The notes under the pieces were generated by a model. That model saw only the letters and a list, made by a program, of their open reading frames with translations. It was not told the DNA's origin and made no database searches. The translations under genes were made by a program, and so were the position numbers. A stretch of 64,000 nucleotides of DNA from Leguminivora glycinivorella (lineage: Eukaryota; Arthropoda; Insecta; Lepidoptera; Tortricidae): assembly GCF_023078275.1 (NCBI RefSeq), contig NC_062991.1, positions 186,001 to 250,000 of the forward strand. The letters are read 5' to 3'. This document shows positions 1 through 9,529 of the stretch, piece by piece; within the stretch, counting starts at the first letter, position 1, and every line of letters starts with the position of its first letter.

Positions 1-1056
1 AGTATGTTTTATACCTTATCTCATGCTTAATGCAGTAAGTAAAACGCATTCAAGTTTACACCGAGTATTATTTTTTTATTATTTTATACATGAACTCAAC
101 TCTCTTAGCAACATTACTAAGAATTCGTCTTGATATGTTTTTCAGTAAACTGATGAATTTTATCTTGTCGTCAAATCCTTCAGAAATAACCGAATTAATT
201 GAAACTTTAAAATGAAACAGCTCTACAAATCTAGTTTATGGTACATAGCCGTCAGTTTTTAGAAACTAATTTTAGATACTTATTTTTAAGGATTTGTGTT
301 TTTTTGTCCATAATGGCATCACCGTCCATTATGGGGTATTTCACCTTATAGCTAGTTTGTTTTTATTTTACAATAAACCCTGTACCCTGCAATGATATTT
401 ATAATACCTATCGTTAGCCTATGAAAATGACAGGATAGCAGTGAACTGATCAACTATTTCAAAAGCCAATGATTTATTGTATTTTTACTTTATTGCACAT
501 AGGTACAAATGGTGGAATAAAGTCTTTAATTTGTAGAAAATGCCCAGCTAGCACCAATTTATTGCCTTTATTCATCGTCTCAGGTTGGAAAATGATTTCG
601 TGAGCGATGGCACGAAACCCCGTTTTAGTCACCAGTTTGTTAATTTCTCACTGAAAACAACGATTTTAATGTTATTGGCGATAATGTTGTACCCACCATC
701 GTCCAAAATTGTCTAATGTAGTAAAATAGCACAAAATTTCATTAATCTTTTCACAATGTTTACTTACTTCTCGCTTGACAGCGGTTACAATATTGTCACT
801 GTCACGTGGCGTTGTCGTCGCGCACGATCCCAATAACTCTTAATTAACAAATGAAAAACTTTAAAATGCAAAGTAATTTAATACTAATGTCCGAAACTGC
901 CTGGTTATCGAGTTTAAAAAAAAAATAAAGATAGTTACTGAACACGTGTGTGACAGCCTTTAACAATTCCTAATGTTATGTATTTGTTTTGATATGTGCC
1001 GTCAATCACTTGAATTTTATTCTTAAGGGTCTCTCACACTAATAAATTTATTTATT
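1..1056. other. AT-rich intergenic or intronic DNA, nothing recognised
   Basis: No long reading frame, RNA gene or repeat shared with the rest of the window was seen here. A short fragment near 940-1030 (acacgtgtgtgac, then tgccgtcaa and cacttga) recurs around 23500-23600, so part of it is probably an old dispersed repeat. Confidence 0.5.
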
Positions 1057-1238
1057 ACTAGTTTTTGCCCGCGGCTTCGCTCGCGTTAGAAAGAGACAAA
1101 AAGTAGCCTATGTCACTCTCTATCCCTTCAAGTATCTCCACTTAAAAAATCACGTCAATACGTCACTCCGTTTTGCCGTGAGAGACGGACAAACAAACAG
1201 ACACCCACATTTTCCCATTTATAATATTAAGTATGGAT
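1057..1238 (-). repeat. CTAGT...GCCCGCGGCTTCG dispersed repeat, copy 1
   Basis: About 180 bp, starting ctagtttttgcccgcggctt and ending in ataatattaagtatgga. The same element is found in this window at 2511-2755 (+), 34059-34250 (-) and 36503-36683 (+), with a fragment at 1553-1667. It has no coding capacity. This is a familiar lepidopteran non-autonomous repeat; its class cannot be settled from the sequence alone. Confidence 0.75.
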
Positions 1239-1317
1239 GTATCAAAATGATGAAATATTATTTTTTGCGAATTTAACTAAAAGTGGTATACAGGGTGGTT
1301 CCTGATAATGAACCTCT

Positions 1318-1505
1318 TCTTCTTCTTCCTCGTTCCCTCAATGCTGAGGATCGCGACCACAAGTAGCGTGTCTCCATTGAACGCGGTCATAAGCCATGTG
1401 GACTGCACGGTATAGGCTGCCGCCAGTCGACTTCTTCACACAGTCAGACCATCTCTTACGAGCCCCACCCCAAGCGCGTTTACCATTCATTCGCCCCAAC
1501 CTAAT
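1318..1505 (-). mobile_element. 3' end of a non-LTR retrotransposon (RTE-like)
   Basis: On the minus strand a frame ends GARKRWSD...YDRVQW...GRDPQH and a stop codon at 1338-1340, followed at once by a (GAA)n-type tail around 1318-1330. An R-x-RW-x-D motif followed by a DR-x-x-W motif near the C-terminus is typical of RTE-clade reverse transcriptases in Lepidoptera. Only the last 50 or so codons are present, so this is a 5'-truncated dead copy. The clade assignment is inference. Confidence 0.5.
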
Positions 1506-1552
1506 ACTAATGAACCTAGCTACTGTCGAATTTAACGGAAAACAAAAAAAAC

Positions 1553-1667
1553 ACGGTGTATATCCACTTTCAAAAATCACGTCAATTCGTCGCGTTGCTC
1601 CGTTTCGCCGTGAAAGACGGGCAAACAAACAGACGCACACACTTTCCCATTTATAATATTAGGTATA
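1553..1667 (-). repeat. CTAGT...GCCCGCGG repeat, truncated copy
   Basis: This matches the internal and 3' half of the 1057-1238 element (aatcacgtcaa, gaaagacgg, cccatttataatatta). The GC-rich terminus is missing. Confidence 0.65.
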
Positions 1668-2245
1668 AGTATAAGTATGAGTAATGAGTATGCATAATTG
1701 ATGGATTTGAGTTCTATGTCATGTATGATAAGTCATGTTTTAGAAGTATTTTCCTTGTGTTAGTGTACCTAGTGAAAATTTTTGTATTTCACTCGGTGTG
1801 GCAAAAATTGTTTAGTTTGCAAGGGTTTCCAGGCATGTAGCCATGAGACCCGCGCAACGCTTTAAATTTCACTGTTATAACGACTCGCTACGCTCGGGTA
1901 TCAATAACGACAAGTGCGGTTAAACAACAACGTTGCCTCCGTTTCTCTGTTTTCTGGTCCTAACCGTTTGCGGACACACTTCACTTTCCCCATACATTTC
2001 CGAGACTCGCTATCGAGTAACATATGATACCTACTCTGAACTCGTGGTAGCACAGGAACCCTAATCTAGGGCAAATTTCCTTCATATGTTGATAGAGCAA
2101 ACGTTAATATTATTATATTAAGTACTTTAATGTTTGCGCGAGTCTTGGGGAGGTAAATATAAGTAAAAGTACCGATTCGATATCGAGGGGCCATATTTGG
2201 GCTTACAAATACAAACCTACATAATATAGACTTGTAAATCCATAC

Positions 2246-3008
2246 CTGTGTGGTGACGGGTTAAGAATTTCACCACCCCCTTTCTTCCCGTGGGTGTCGT
2301 AGAAGGCGACTATGAGATATGGGTTAAATTGTGGCGTAGGCGAGAGGCTGGCAACCTGTCACTGCAATGTCACAGTTTCGTTTTCTTTCAACCCCTTATT
2401 TGCCAAGAGTGGCACTGAAGCTGTAGTAGTTTCATGTGTTCTGCCTACCCCTTTATGGGATACAGGCGTGATTGTATGTATGTATGTATGTATGTATGTA
2501 TGTATATGTAAATCCATACTTAATAATATTATAAATGGGAAAGTGTGTGTCTGTTTGTTTGTCCGTCTTTCACGGCAAAACAGCGACGAATTGACGTTAT
2601 TTTTAGTGGAGATAGCTGAAGGGATAGAGATGTCACTTTCAAATCCCCCACTTCACTAAAATGGGGGGTGGATGTTTGTTTGTTTGTGGAAAATTGTATG
2701 CAGTATTCCGCAATTTTAGAGTTTAACACGAGCGAATCCGCGGGCAAAGCTAGTTTACAATACATACATACATACATACATATAATCACGCCTGTATCCC
2801 ATAAAGGGGTAGGCAGAGCACATGAACTACTAAGTTTCAGTGCCACTCTTGGCAAAAAGGGGTTGAAAGAAATCCAAAATGTGACAATGCAGTGACAGAT
2901 TGCCAGCCTCTCGCCTACGCCACAATTTAACCCATATCCCACAGTCGACTTCTACGACACCCACGGGAAGAAAGGGGGTGGTGAAATTCTTAACCCGTCA
3001 CCACACGG
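2246..3008. repeat. Large foldback: two inverted copies of one repeat around another
   Basis: The left arm (2246-2510) begins tgtggtgacgggttaag and ends in a (TATG)n run. The right arm (2757-3008) is its inverted copy, starting with (CATA)n and ending in aacccgtcaccacac. Both arms carry the same internal landmarks (gtgacattg, ccaagagtggcac, ggataca/tgtatccc), so together they could form a hairpin with about 250-bp imperfect arms. The loop is a copy of the GCCCGCGG repeat (2511-2755). Fragments of the arm family recur near 6720-6860, 7290-7425, 45262-45375 and 52422-52495. Confidence 0.75.
2511..2755 (+). repeat. GCCCGCGG dispersed repeat, copy 2 in the foldback loop
   Basis: This begins aatccatacttaataatatt and ends gcgggcaaagctagtt, the same element as 1057-1238 in the opposite orientation. 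It sits exactly between the two inverted arms at 2246-2510 and 2757-3008. Confidence 0.75.
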
Positions 3009-3174
3009 GCCCACAACACAATACAATTTATTAAAATAAAATTACAAATTATAACAAAAAATATTCAAAATAAAATTATAAATAAAAATAACATTAAATA
3101 GGTACTTACACTAGAGTCACTAAATTATACATTTACGATTCAGTTGATGAAAATTATGATAGTTAAAGGTTTTA

Positions 3175-3345
3175 ATAGTACATTTCGATACAAGTGCGAA
3201 AAAAAGGAAGTTCGAAACAAGTGGCGATACATTAAAACACGACCGAAGGGAGTGTTTTAAATCGACACGAGTTACGAATTTCCTTTTCGCACGTGTATCG
3301 AACGACGTTTTTCAGTACAGATGATCTACCGAAGTTTGTGGTTTA
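3175..3345 (-). repeat. agtacagatg repeat family, copy 1
   Basis: Marked by tcgatacaagtgcg, ccgaagggagtgttttaa, cgcacgtgtatcga and a terminal ttcagtacagatg. Other copies are at 4357-4575, 15838-16055 and 37548-37785. It has no coding capacity and contains several short internal palindromes. Confidence 0.7.
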
Positions 3346-3928
3346 TGGTTTAAGAATTTATTTCTCCAAAAAGAATATAACATTCACTTAACTTAGAGAA
3401 ATACAAAACAGTCTTACTTAAGTATTATTTACAAATGTATGAATACAAAATTTATATAAACGAAACATGCAATAAAATCATATTTAAATATGTGGGTACA
3501 GCGTTCGCCGGTATTAGCTGATAAGTGACCAAACTGTAATAAAGTCAAGTAGTACGAGCGCGGGCGGGGCCGACCGTCCAGCGTAACGTGACCTATGAGT
3601 CGGTATACTAGCCGTTATTCGTATACCGGTTCGTTTGCGCAGTCGGCGCTTACTCGATACTCGGGGAGCAGTTAGAATTGGCAGTGTAGCATTGCATTGC
3701 ATGTGAGGCTTTATTACGTACCGAGTTTTATATTGCTATGGGCAAGTGGACGATGGTCATTACGATAGCAATGTAATATTTTGTTGTAAATTCATTAATT
3801 ATTTTATTCATCTGTTTAGTTTTAAGAACTTCATTTTAAACGGTAGGTAATTGGATATTTTCGTAAGTTTTTGTAAATTTATGTTTATTATATTTATTTA
3901 TTTAATTTATGTTTTGTTATTGATTTAT

Positions 3929-4365
3929 TTATTTTCGACCTATAAGTTTCGACCTATAATATAATGAACCACTTCTCGCACTAGTGCGTAGAAAAAACAC
4001 CATCTGTACTGAAAAATATTTTTCACCACACCAATGATAAAGGCTTTCTTTGCTATTCGAAAACAGATAGCAAAATTGAATTTTATCCACAAGGGGGCAA
4101 AGTAATTTCATACAAATTTTAACTTGAAGTCTTAATCTGGCTGCTAGATTTTACCTATAAATGATGATTTTGAATCATAAATATTGAATAAATTGATGGA
4201 TTTCATTTATTTTGATGTTTTATAGTCAGTATTTTGTTCGTGTTGGTGTGGTGAAAAGTTTTGTGTTTCACTCGGTGGCAAAGTTTGTTCAACCTTCGTG
4301 ATACAATATTGGCACGTGCGGTTAAACAACTACTTTGCCCCCTTGTAAAACAAATAACTATTTCA
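3929..4365 (+). repeat. ggtgtggtgaaa / aaacaaataactattt repeat, full-length copy
   Basis: 4018-4365 matches 60068-60497: both have tttgctattc, ttttatccacaag, tttcatacaaattttaac, ttcactcggtggcaaa and a terminal gtaaaacaaataactattt. The first 90 bp (3929-4017) are a fragment of the agtacagatg repeat on the minus strand. Shorter relatives occur at 1740-1925, 41585-41790 and 54340-54432. Confidence 0.65.
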
Positions 4366-4575
4366 GTACAGATGGTGTTTTATTACGCACTAGTGCGAGA
4401 AGTGGTTCATTATATGCTAGGTCGAAACTTTGGAGGCTCACCTGTACTGAAAAACGTCGTTCGATACACGTGCGAAAAGGAAATTCGTAACTCGTGTCGA
4501 TTTAAAACACTCCCTTCGGTCGTGTTTTAATTTATCGCCACTCGTTTCGAACTTCCTTTTTTACGCACTTGTATG
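4357..4575 (+). repeat. agtacagatg repeat family, copy 2
   Basis: This begins tttcagtacagatggtg and contains acgcactagtgcgagaagtg, which holds a palindromic core, and the marker acactcccttcggtcgtgtt. It abuts the preceding repeat, so the two families may be parts of one composite element. Confidence 0.7.
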
Positions 4576-4783
4576 TACGTAATGTACTATTGTATAATTA
4601 CAAACCATTTCTCTAATGTATGTAAACACATGTCGTTAGAGATAGATAAACAATCCCTTTTCCCTGTTTATTTACCTACTTGCATGTAAATAAATAGAAT
4701 TTGCACGACATTTTTTCCTGGAAAAAGGTCAACAAATTGTAACAAACAACAAACTTCTATACAACTACTACTACTTTGGGCGG

Positions 4784-5050
4784 GCGGGTGGTCTAGTGGT
4801 GAGGACGTTAGCCGCGTAAGCTGAAGACCCGGGTTCGATTCCCGGCTCGGCCACCAGTGGGCCCTGTCGTTTTTTCTTTCGTGTATGATATCTATTTAAA
4901 TTTCTATTCATTTTTTATTTTTATTATATTTTTATTTTATTTCTATTTAAACTTCTAAATTCTAACAAATGGCATTGATGAGTGACTCGATTTAACCCTT
5001 TAAAAGCCAATGGTCACTAAAAGTGTTACCTAAGACGGACGTTGTCAAAG
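4784..5050 (+). mobile_element. tRNA-headed SINE
   Basis: 4784-4856 looks like a tRNA: A-box tggtctagtgg, B-box gggttcgattccc inside a five-base-pair T-arm (ccggg...cccgg). The acceptor strands do not pair over seven bases, so this is not a functional tRNA. An AT-rich body follows and ends near gtgactttttag at 5060, where a MITE starts. The last 130 bp of this unit are repeated at 5637-5765. Confidence 0.6.
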
Positions 5051-5059
5051 TGACTTTTT

Positions 5060-5636
5060 AGGGTTCCGTAGTCAACTAGGAACCCTTATAGTTTCGCCAT
5101 GTCTGTCTGTCCGTCCGTCCATCCGTCCGTCCGTCCGTCCGTCCGTCCGTCCGTCCGTCCGTCCGTCCGTCCGTCCGCGGATAATCTCAGTAACCGTAAG
5201 CACTAGAAAGCTGAAATTTGGTACCAATATGTATATCAATCACGCCAACAAAGTGCAAAAATAAAAATTGGAAAAAAATGTTTTATTAGGGTACCCCCCG
5301 TACATGCAAAGTGGGGGCTGATATTTTTTTTCATTCCAACCCCAACGTTTGATATATTGTTGGATAGGTATTTAAAAATGAATAAGGGTTTACTAAGATC
5401 GTTTTTTGATAATATTAATATTTTCGGAAATAATCGCTCCTAAAGGAAAAAAAAGTGCGTCCCCCCCCTCTAACTTTTGAACCATATGTTTAAAAAATAT
5501 GAAAAAAATCAGAAAAGTAGAACTTTATAAATACTTTCTAGGAAAATTGTTTTGAACTTGATAGGTTCAGTAGTTTTTGAGAAAAATACGGAAAACTACG
5601 GAACCCTACACTGAGCGTGGCCCGACACGCTCTTGG
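5060..5636 (-). mobile_element. gggttccgtag MITE-like element, copy 1
   Basis: About 580 bp bounded by agggttccgtagt and its inverse actacggaaccct, and extended by an outer agcgtg...cacgctcttgg end. It contains a (CCGT)n array at 5109-5175 and poorly coding AT-rich DNA with two C-runs. Other copies are 19482-20045 and 58057-58604, more than 85% alike by eye. This is a well-known kind of lepidopteran repeat without an open reading frame of its own. Confidence 0.8.
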
Positions 5637-5765
5637 ATATCTATTTAAATTTATAACAAACTTCTAAATTCTAACCATTGATGAGTGACTCGATTTAACC
5701 CTTTTAAAGCCAATGGTCACTAAAAGTGTTACCTAAGACGGACGTTGTCAAAGTGACTTTTTTTA
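5637..5765 (+). repeat. Direct duplicate of 4880-5050 on the far side of the MITE
   Basis: gatatctatttaaattt, aacttctaaattctaac, gatgagtgactcgatttaac and aagacggacgttgtcaaag occur in the same order on both sides of the 5060-5636 MITE. The flanking copy is much longer than a normal target-site duplication. A related sequence at 16430-16510 shows this is itself a repeat. Confidence 0.75.
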
Positions 5766-5905
5766 AACCTACGTTAGGAGGCAAACGAGCAGACAGGTCG
5801 CCTGATGTTACCATCAGGCGACCTGTCTGCTCGTGCGATCACTGCCGCCCATGGACACTGCCGCCCATGGCCACACTCACACAACTCCTAACGAAACACC
5901 AGAAG
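5765..5905 (+). repeat. aaacgagcagacaggt repeat with a perfect 23-bp hairpin
   Basis: 5785-5807 and 5812-5834 are exact reverse complements (arms start acgagcagacaggtcgc), separated by four bases. Downstream is gccgcccatggacac, typical of a dispersed lepidopteran repeat of which truncated relatives lie at 7559-7646 and 10459-10541 on the other strand. In those copies only one arm is present, so the hairpin is a local inverted duplication. Confidence 0.75.
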
Positions 5906-6169
5906 TGTTGGACAAAGTATGTGTTTATTGTTGTATTGGCCTTATATAGTATTTAATATGTGGCCTGTACAATGGGTGTACGTTCTTTTCTTGAAGTTTT
6001 TAAGGACTTTCCTACTATCAGTTAAGTTTCGTGTTCGCTCTTCATCAGTAGAGATTTTGGCGCCGAGATTGTACGCCATTTTTTGATACGGGAAGGAAAA
6101 CGTTCAAAAAGTTAAAATGCTATTTGCAATTATTTTCTCGCGACGCAAAATATAAACACTTGAAGAAAT

Positions 6170-6265
6170 ATCATGTATTTAATACCAAGTATAAAAAATC
6201 CAAAAATGTATTACCAACCTACAATATACCACATTCAAAGAAATAAAATATTTGATTGATTGATA
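6170..6265 (+). mobile_element. LINE 3' tail with (TTGA) repeats
   Basis: A non-coding stretch ends in aaataaaatatttgattgat, an AATAAA-like signal followed by a short TTGA repeat. This is how several lepidopteran non-LTR retrotransposons end. No reverse transcriptase frame remains. Confidence 0.4.
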
Positions 6266-6328
6266 TATGTTTGTTGGTATGTGTACCCATACTTATATAG
6301 AATAGAACATAATTCAATAATAAATTAA

Positions 6329-6517
6329 AATTTTGAAAAAAAAACCCCCGACATAGTGGACAGATTTTCATGAAACATGGCTAAAAAAGAGCACTCACGA
6401 CTAACTCAGCTTTCAAACAAAAAAAACTAAATCTAAATCGGTTTATCCGTTCGGGAGCTACGATGCCACAGCCAGACACACATACAGACGGACACGTCAA
6501 ACTTATCGTCGTTTTAT
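6329..6517 (-). repeat. ccccgacgcaaaaacgacgg repeat, copy 1
   Basis: Read on the minus strand it has the tcgtagctcccgaacgga block and the gccatgtttcatgaaaat block. Further copies are at 22407-22640 (+), 36829-37054 (-), 39738-40055 (-), 42321-42587 (+), 42822-43236 (-) and 44065-44292 (+). With seven sites it is the most abundant repeat family in the window. Copies often contain a (GTCT)n or (CAGA)n array. Confidence 0.8.
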
Positions 6518-6544
6518 AGTTAATAATATTTGTTTATTTTAGTT

Positions 6545-7001
6545 CTTCCTCTCGTCTCGTCGTCTTGTTTTTCGCAAATAGTTGACTTTGGCCTTGCTTA
6601 CGTCACTCATCCTTTGTATTAGGATTGGTATTTCGCACGTACTGGTAGGCGGGAGTTGCCATGGCAACCAGACAGACTTCCGTTCCACTCAAATATAACA
6701 TTACTTATTTTTTCCCATGTCGTATTACGAATTTCACCACCCCCTTTCTTTTAAATTGCGGCGTAGTCGAGAGGATGGCAACCTGTCACTGCAATGTCAC
6801 AATTTTGTTTTCTTTCAACCACTTGATTGCCAAGAGTGGCACTGTACGTTCCATAAAAACTCGTTGGTACGAGCCAGGGTTTGAATTTTGAACCCGCGAC
6901 CTCCGGATTGTAAATCAGGCGTCATATCCACTTGGTGGCTACCGCATTCGACAAAGCGGTATTTCGGGACCGATACGACCTTCAAATCTTCAAGAGGCCA
7001 G
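6545..7001. repeat. Tandem duplicated segment, first copy (457 bp)
   Basis: Nearly identical to 7110-7563, from cttcctctcgtctcgtcgtc to cttcaagaggccag. Differences seen: a two-base indel near 6601 (cttacgtcact against cttgtcact) and one C fewer in the ccacccc run. Its right part (6880-6960), read on the minus strand, carries tRNA-like promoter boxes (taatttacaa...gcgggttcaaa), so a SINE is included. Confidence 0.85.
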
Positions 7002-7109
7002 CTATTTCGAGTTCCTTGCTGGCAAAGCCTTGAATATTCTGGTTGCAGACGTTGTCGTAGCGGTTAGTTTAAATACAAATCACCAGGCGACTCCGTCTCG
7101 GAACCCACG

Positions 7110-7563
7110 CTTCCTCTCGTCTCGTCGTCTTGTTTTTCGCAAATAGTTGACTTTGGCCTTGCTTGTCACTCATCCTTTGTATTAGGATTGGTATTTCGCA
7201 CGTACTGGTAGGCGGGAGTTGCCATGGCAACCAGACAGACTTCCGTTCCACTCAAATATAACATTACTTATTTTTTCCCATGTCGTATTACGAATTTCAC
7301 CACCCCTTTCTTTTAAATTGCGGCGTAGTCGAGAGGATGGCAACCTGTCACTGCAATGTCACAATTTTGTTTTCTTTCAACCACTTGATTGCCAAGAGTG
7401 GCACTGTACGTTCCATAAAAACTCGTTGGTACGAGCCAGGGTTTGAATTTTGAACCCGCGACCTCCGGATTGTAAATCAGGCGTCATATCCACTTGGTGG
7501 CTACCGCATTCGACAAAGCGGTATTTCGGGACCGATACGACCTTCAAATCTTCAAGAGGCCAG
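7110..7563. repeat. Tandem duplicated segment, second copy (454 bp)
   Basis: See 6545-7001. The copies are 565 bp apart start to start, with a 108-bp unique spacer (7002-7109). High identity points to a recent local duplication or to assembly of two haplotypes. Confidence 0.85.
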
Positions 7564-8142
7564 TAACGTACCTCCAGTCCTTCTGGCTTAACTTATTAAT
7601 AATCTGTGCTTCTGGTGTTTCGGGTGTCCATGGGCGGCAGTGATTGCTGACCGCATCTCACTCGCCTTACATCTGGGGCGCCTGACTACGAAAATAATTT
7701 TACTTCAGAATCCTTCAGCATTCATATTTGCGTTTCATCGTAAATTTCATCGCAAATGCCATTTCGCTCCCCGGTATCAATCTGTGACAATAATTGAACC
7801 TATTTTCAATTCGTCGACAAGTCATTCGAAGCTAAATCAAAGAACAGTCTAATCGAGTTCATTCCAAAATGAAACTCGGCCCTAAACTGTGTGGCTAACT
7901 GGCTACCACGAGTTAACTAGCTAGAACGTCAAGAATATACTTATTCATTGTATAGAGAAACTGAACAGCGCCCCAGAACGGTTACTTACTACAGCCAAAA
8001 GTACATGTTGTTGGCAAAGATTAGCCCCGCCAGTGCAGAATTTAATAGTACATTGTGCAACAAGGGGAGGAAGTTGAATATTACTAACGAGAGTAAGTTA
8101 AATCGCGACGGCTTGCCGGAGCGATTTAAAGACTCGAGTTAG
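7559..8142. repeat. Truncated gccgcccatggacac repeat and AT-rich filler
   Basis: 7559-7646 is a minus-strand fragment of the repeat at 5765-5905 (ggtgtttcgggtgtccatgg). 7647-8040 holds no convincing gene; the reading frames there are short and have no recognisable domain. Confidence 0.45.
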
Positions 8143-8345
8143 TAATATTCATACTCCCCGAGTTACACACAATGTTTTTCATCACACTCGCAATGTAAAA
8201 AATATGTAAATAGATGTAAAAAAGTTAAGTATGGTACAAGAAATTTCATTATTCCCTTGGGAGAACGATTTTTCTATAACTCACGCTCCGCCTGCATACA
8301 ATAGCACATTTAAAGTGCGGGTGTGATGAAAACTATTTTAAACGT
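8043..8345. repeat. acattgtgcaacaaggggag repeat
   Basis: Contains paired gtacattgtgcaac...ttacacacaatg and tcatcacactcgc...cgggtgtgatgaaaa, so it is partly self-complementary. Fragments with the same first block lie near 46866 and, inverted, near 50257. No coding potential. Confidence 0.5.
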
Positions 8346-8777
8346 TAAACTTCAACAAAATTACTCTATTTATTTAACCATTCCGCTGCCTACTACCAAA
8401 TTTGTCGCCATCTCAGCTTGGCCTGACTCGAGTAAGTAACGTAGCTCGTAGTCTCACTGAACCGTCGAAAAACTAAAAATAGTACGAAATAAAATAAAGT
8501 AAAATGAAATAAAAAGCCATGCGAGCAAAATTCGTCCCCGTCCTCTCCCCCCAATTTATAATATTGTTTTTCCTTGGGATATATTTTTTCACTAGTGTGG
8601 GGTGGGTGGTGGGGGGTGGGGGCCGCCCCCGGTTATTATTAAAGACGGAGAACTCACACATTCTTGCCGAAACCCGAGTGTGATTAGATTAATATAGCTC
8701 TGTTTGTACGTACGGGTAGTGATGGGACTGGGAATGTTCCCTTGTACGGGAATATGTGATTTTTTTGACAGGATATA

Positions 8778-8911
8778 CAGTCACCGACATAAACAAGTGA
8801 TGATTTCTGTACCTTGTCACATTAACATCTTGTTTGAAATGTCATACGAAGTTGTCACATGATTAAGAGCGACAAGGTACAGAAATCATCACTTATTTAT
8901 GCCGGTGACTG
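8778..8911. mobile_element. 134-bp foldback MITE with TA target duplication
   Basis: The first and last 41 bp are inverted repeats (start cagtcaccgacataaacaag) with two mismatches. It is flanked by TA on both sides (8776-8777 and 8912-8913). The TA duplication and long inverted ends fit a Tc1/mariner-type non-autonomous element; the superfamily is inference. Confidence 0.8.
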
Positions 8912-9388
8912 TACCTATGTAACTTTCCATCAGAAAAAGGTACAATTGTACACAAGGCGGACTTAATGCTATAAGGCATTCTCTACCAGTCAACCTTCGG
9001 GCAAAACAGAGAAATTGTAGGCGGTGCAACATTAAATTATATTAAGAACAAAATAGTTAAGTTATTTGCACAATATTATTAAGCTAACCTATATGTAATA
9101 TAAATATATAAATAACCTATATATATTCCATTTGCTTGCAACTTTTCAGAGAAAAAAAATGTGGACCCTACTCTGATTCTAATATTTTAATCACTAAAAT
9201 TGGGTCACTCACGCTTTCAAATGAAACGTAAGTGACTCGGTATATTTATCTAGTTTCAGTCTCACTTGAGTTTGATACTAAGTATACTTACTTAATGTGT
9301 AGGTACAGAAGGCTCTTTATGCTTCAAGGGCAAGGACGAGTTCATCTAAAATTCAAACCGAGTTCATCTAAATTTCTGTCTACCCTTA

Positions 9389-9529
9389 GTGAGTTTTCAA
9401 CTTTTCACATTATCCGATCCGATATCGGATGTAGGACTGATATCCCATACATTTAAGCTGCCATCTTTGATTCGTGCCTTTGAAATCATTCCGACATCCG
9501 ATATCGGATCGGAAAATGTGAAAACGCAC
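9389..9529. mobile_element. gatccgatatcgg MITE, copy 1
   Basis: About 140 bp with inverted ends based on gtgcgttttcacattatccg plus the palindromic core ccgatatcgg. Two more copies are at 32613-32745 and 49558-49690. This copy has a small insertion in its left end (gtgagttttcaacttttcac). Confidence 0.8.

Noticed and set aside
4784..4860. Functional tRNA gene
   Set aside because: Good A- and B-boxes but the acceptor strands do not pair over seven bases, and a SINE-like body follows.
5100..5175. CRISPR-like regular repeat
   Set aside because: It is a simple (CCGT)n microsatellite without spacers, in an animal genome; no CRISPR array is present anywhere in the window.
6661..7446. Repeated frames beginning MATRQTS and MPWQPDR
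   Set aside because: Both are within the 455-bp duplication and contain repeat and SINE sequence in different frames.
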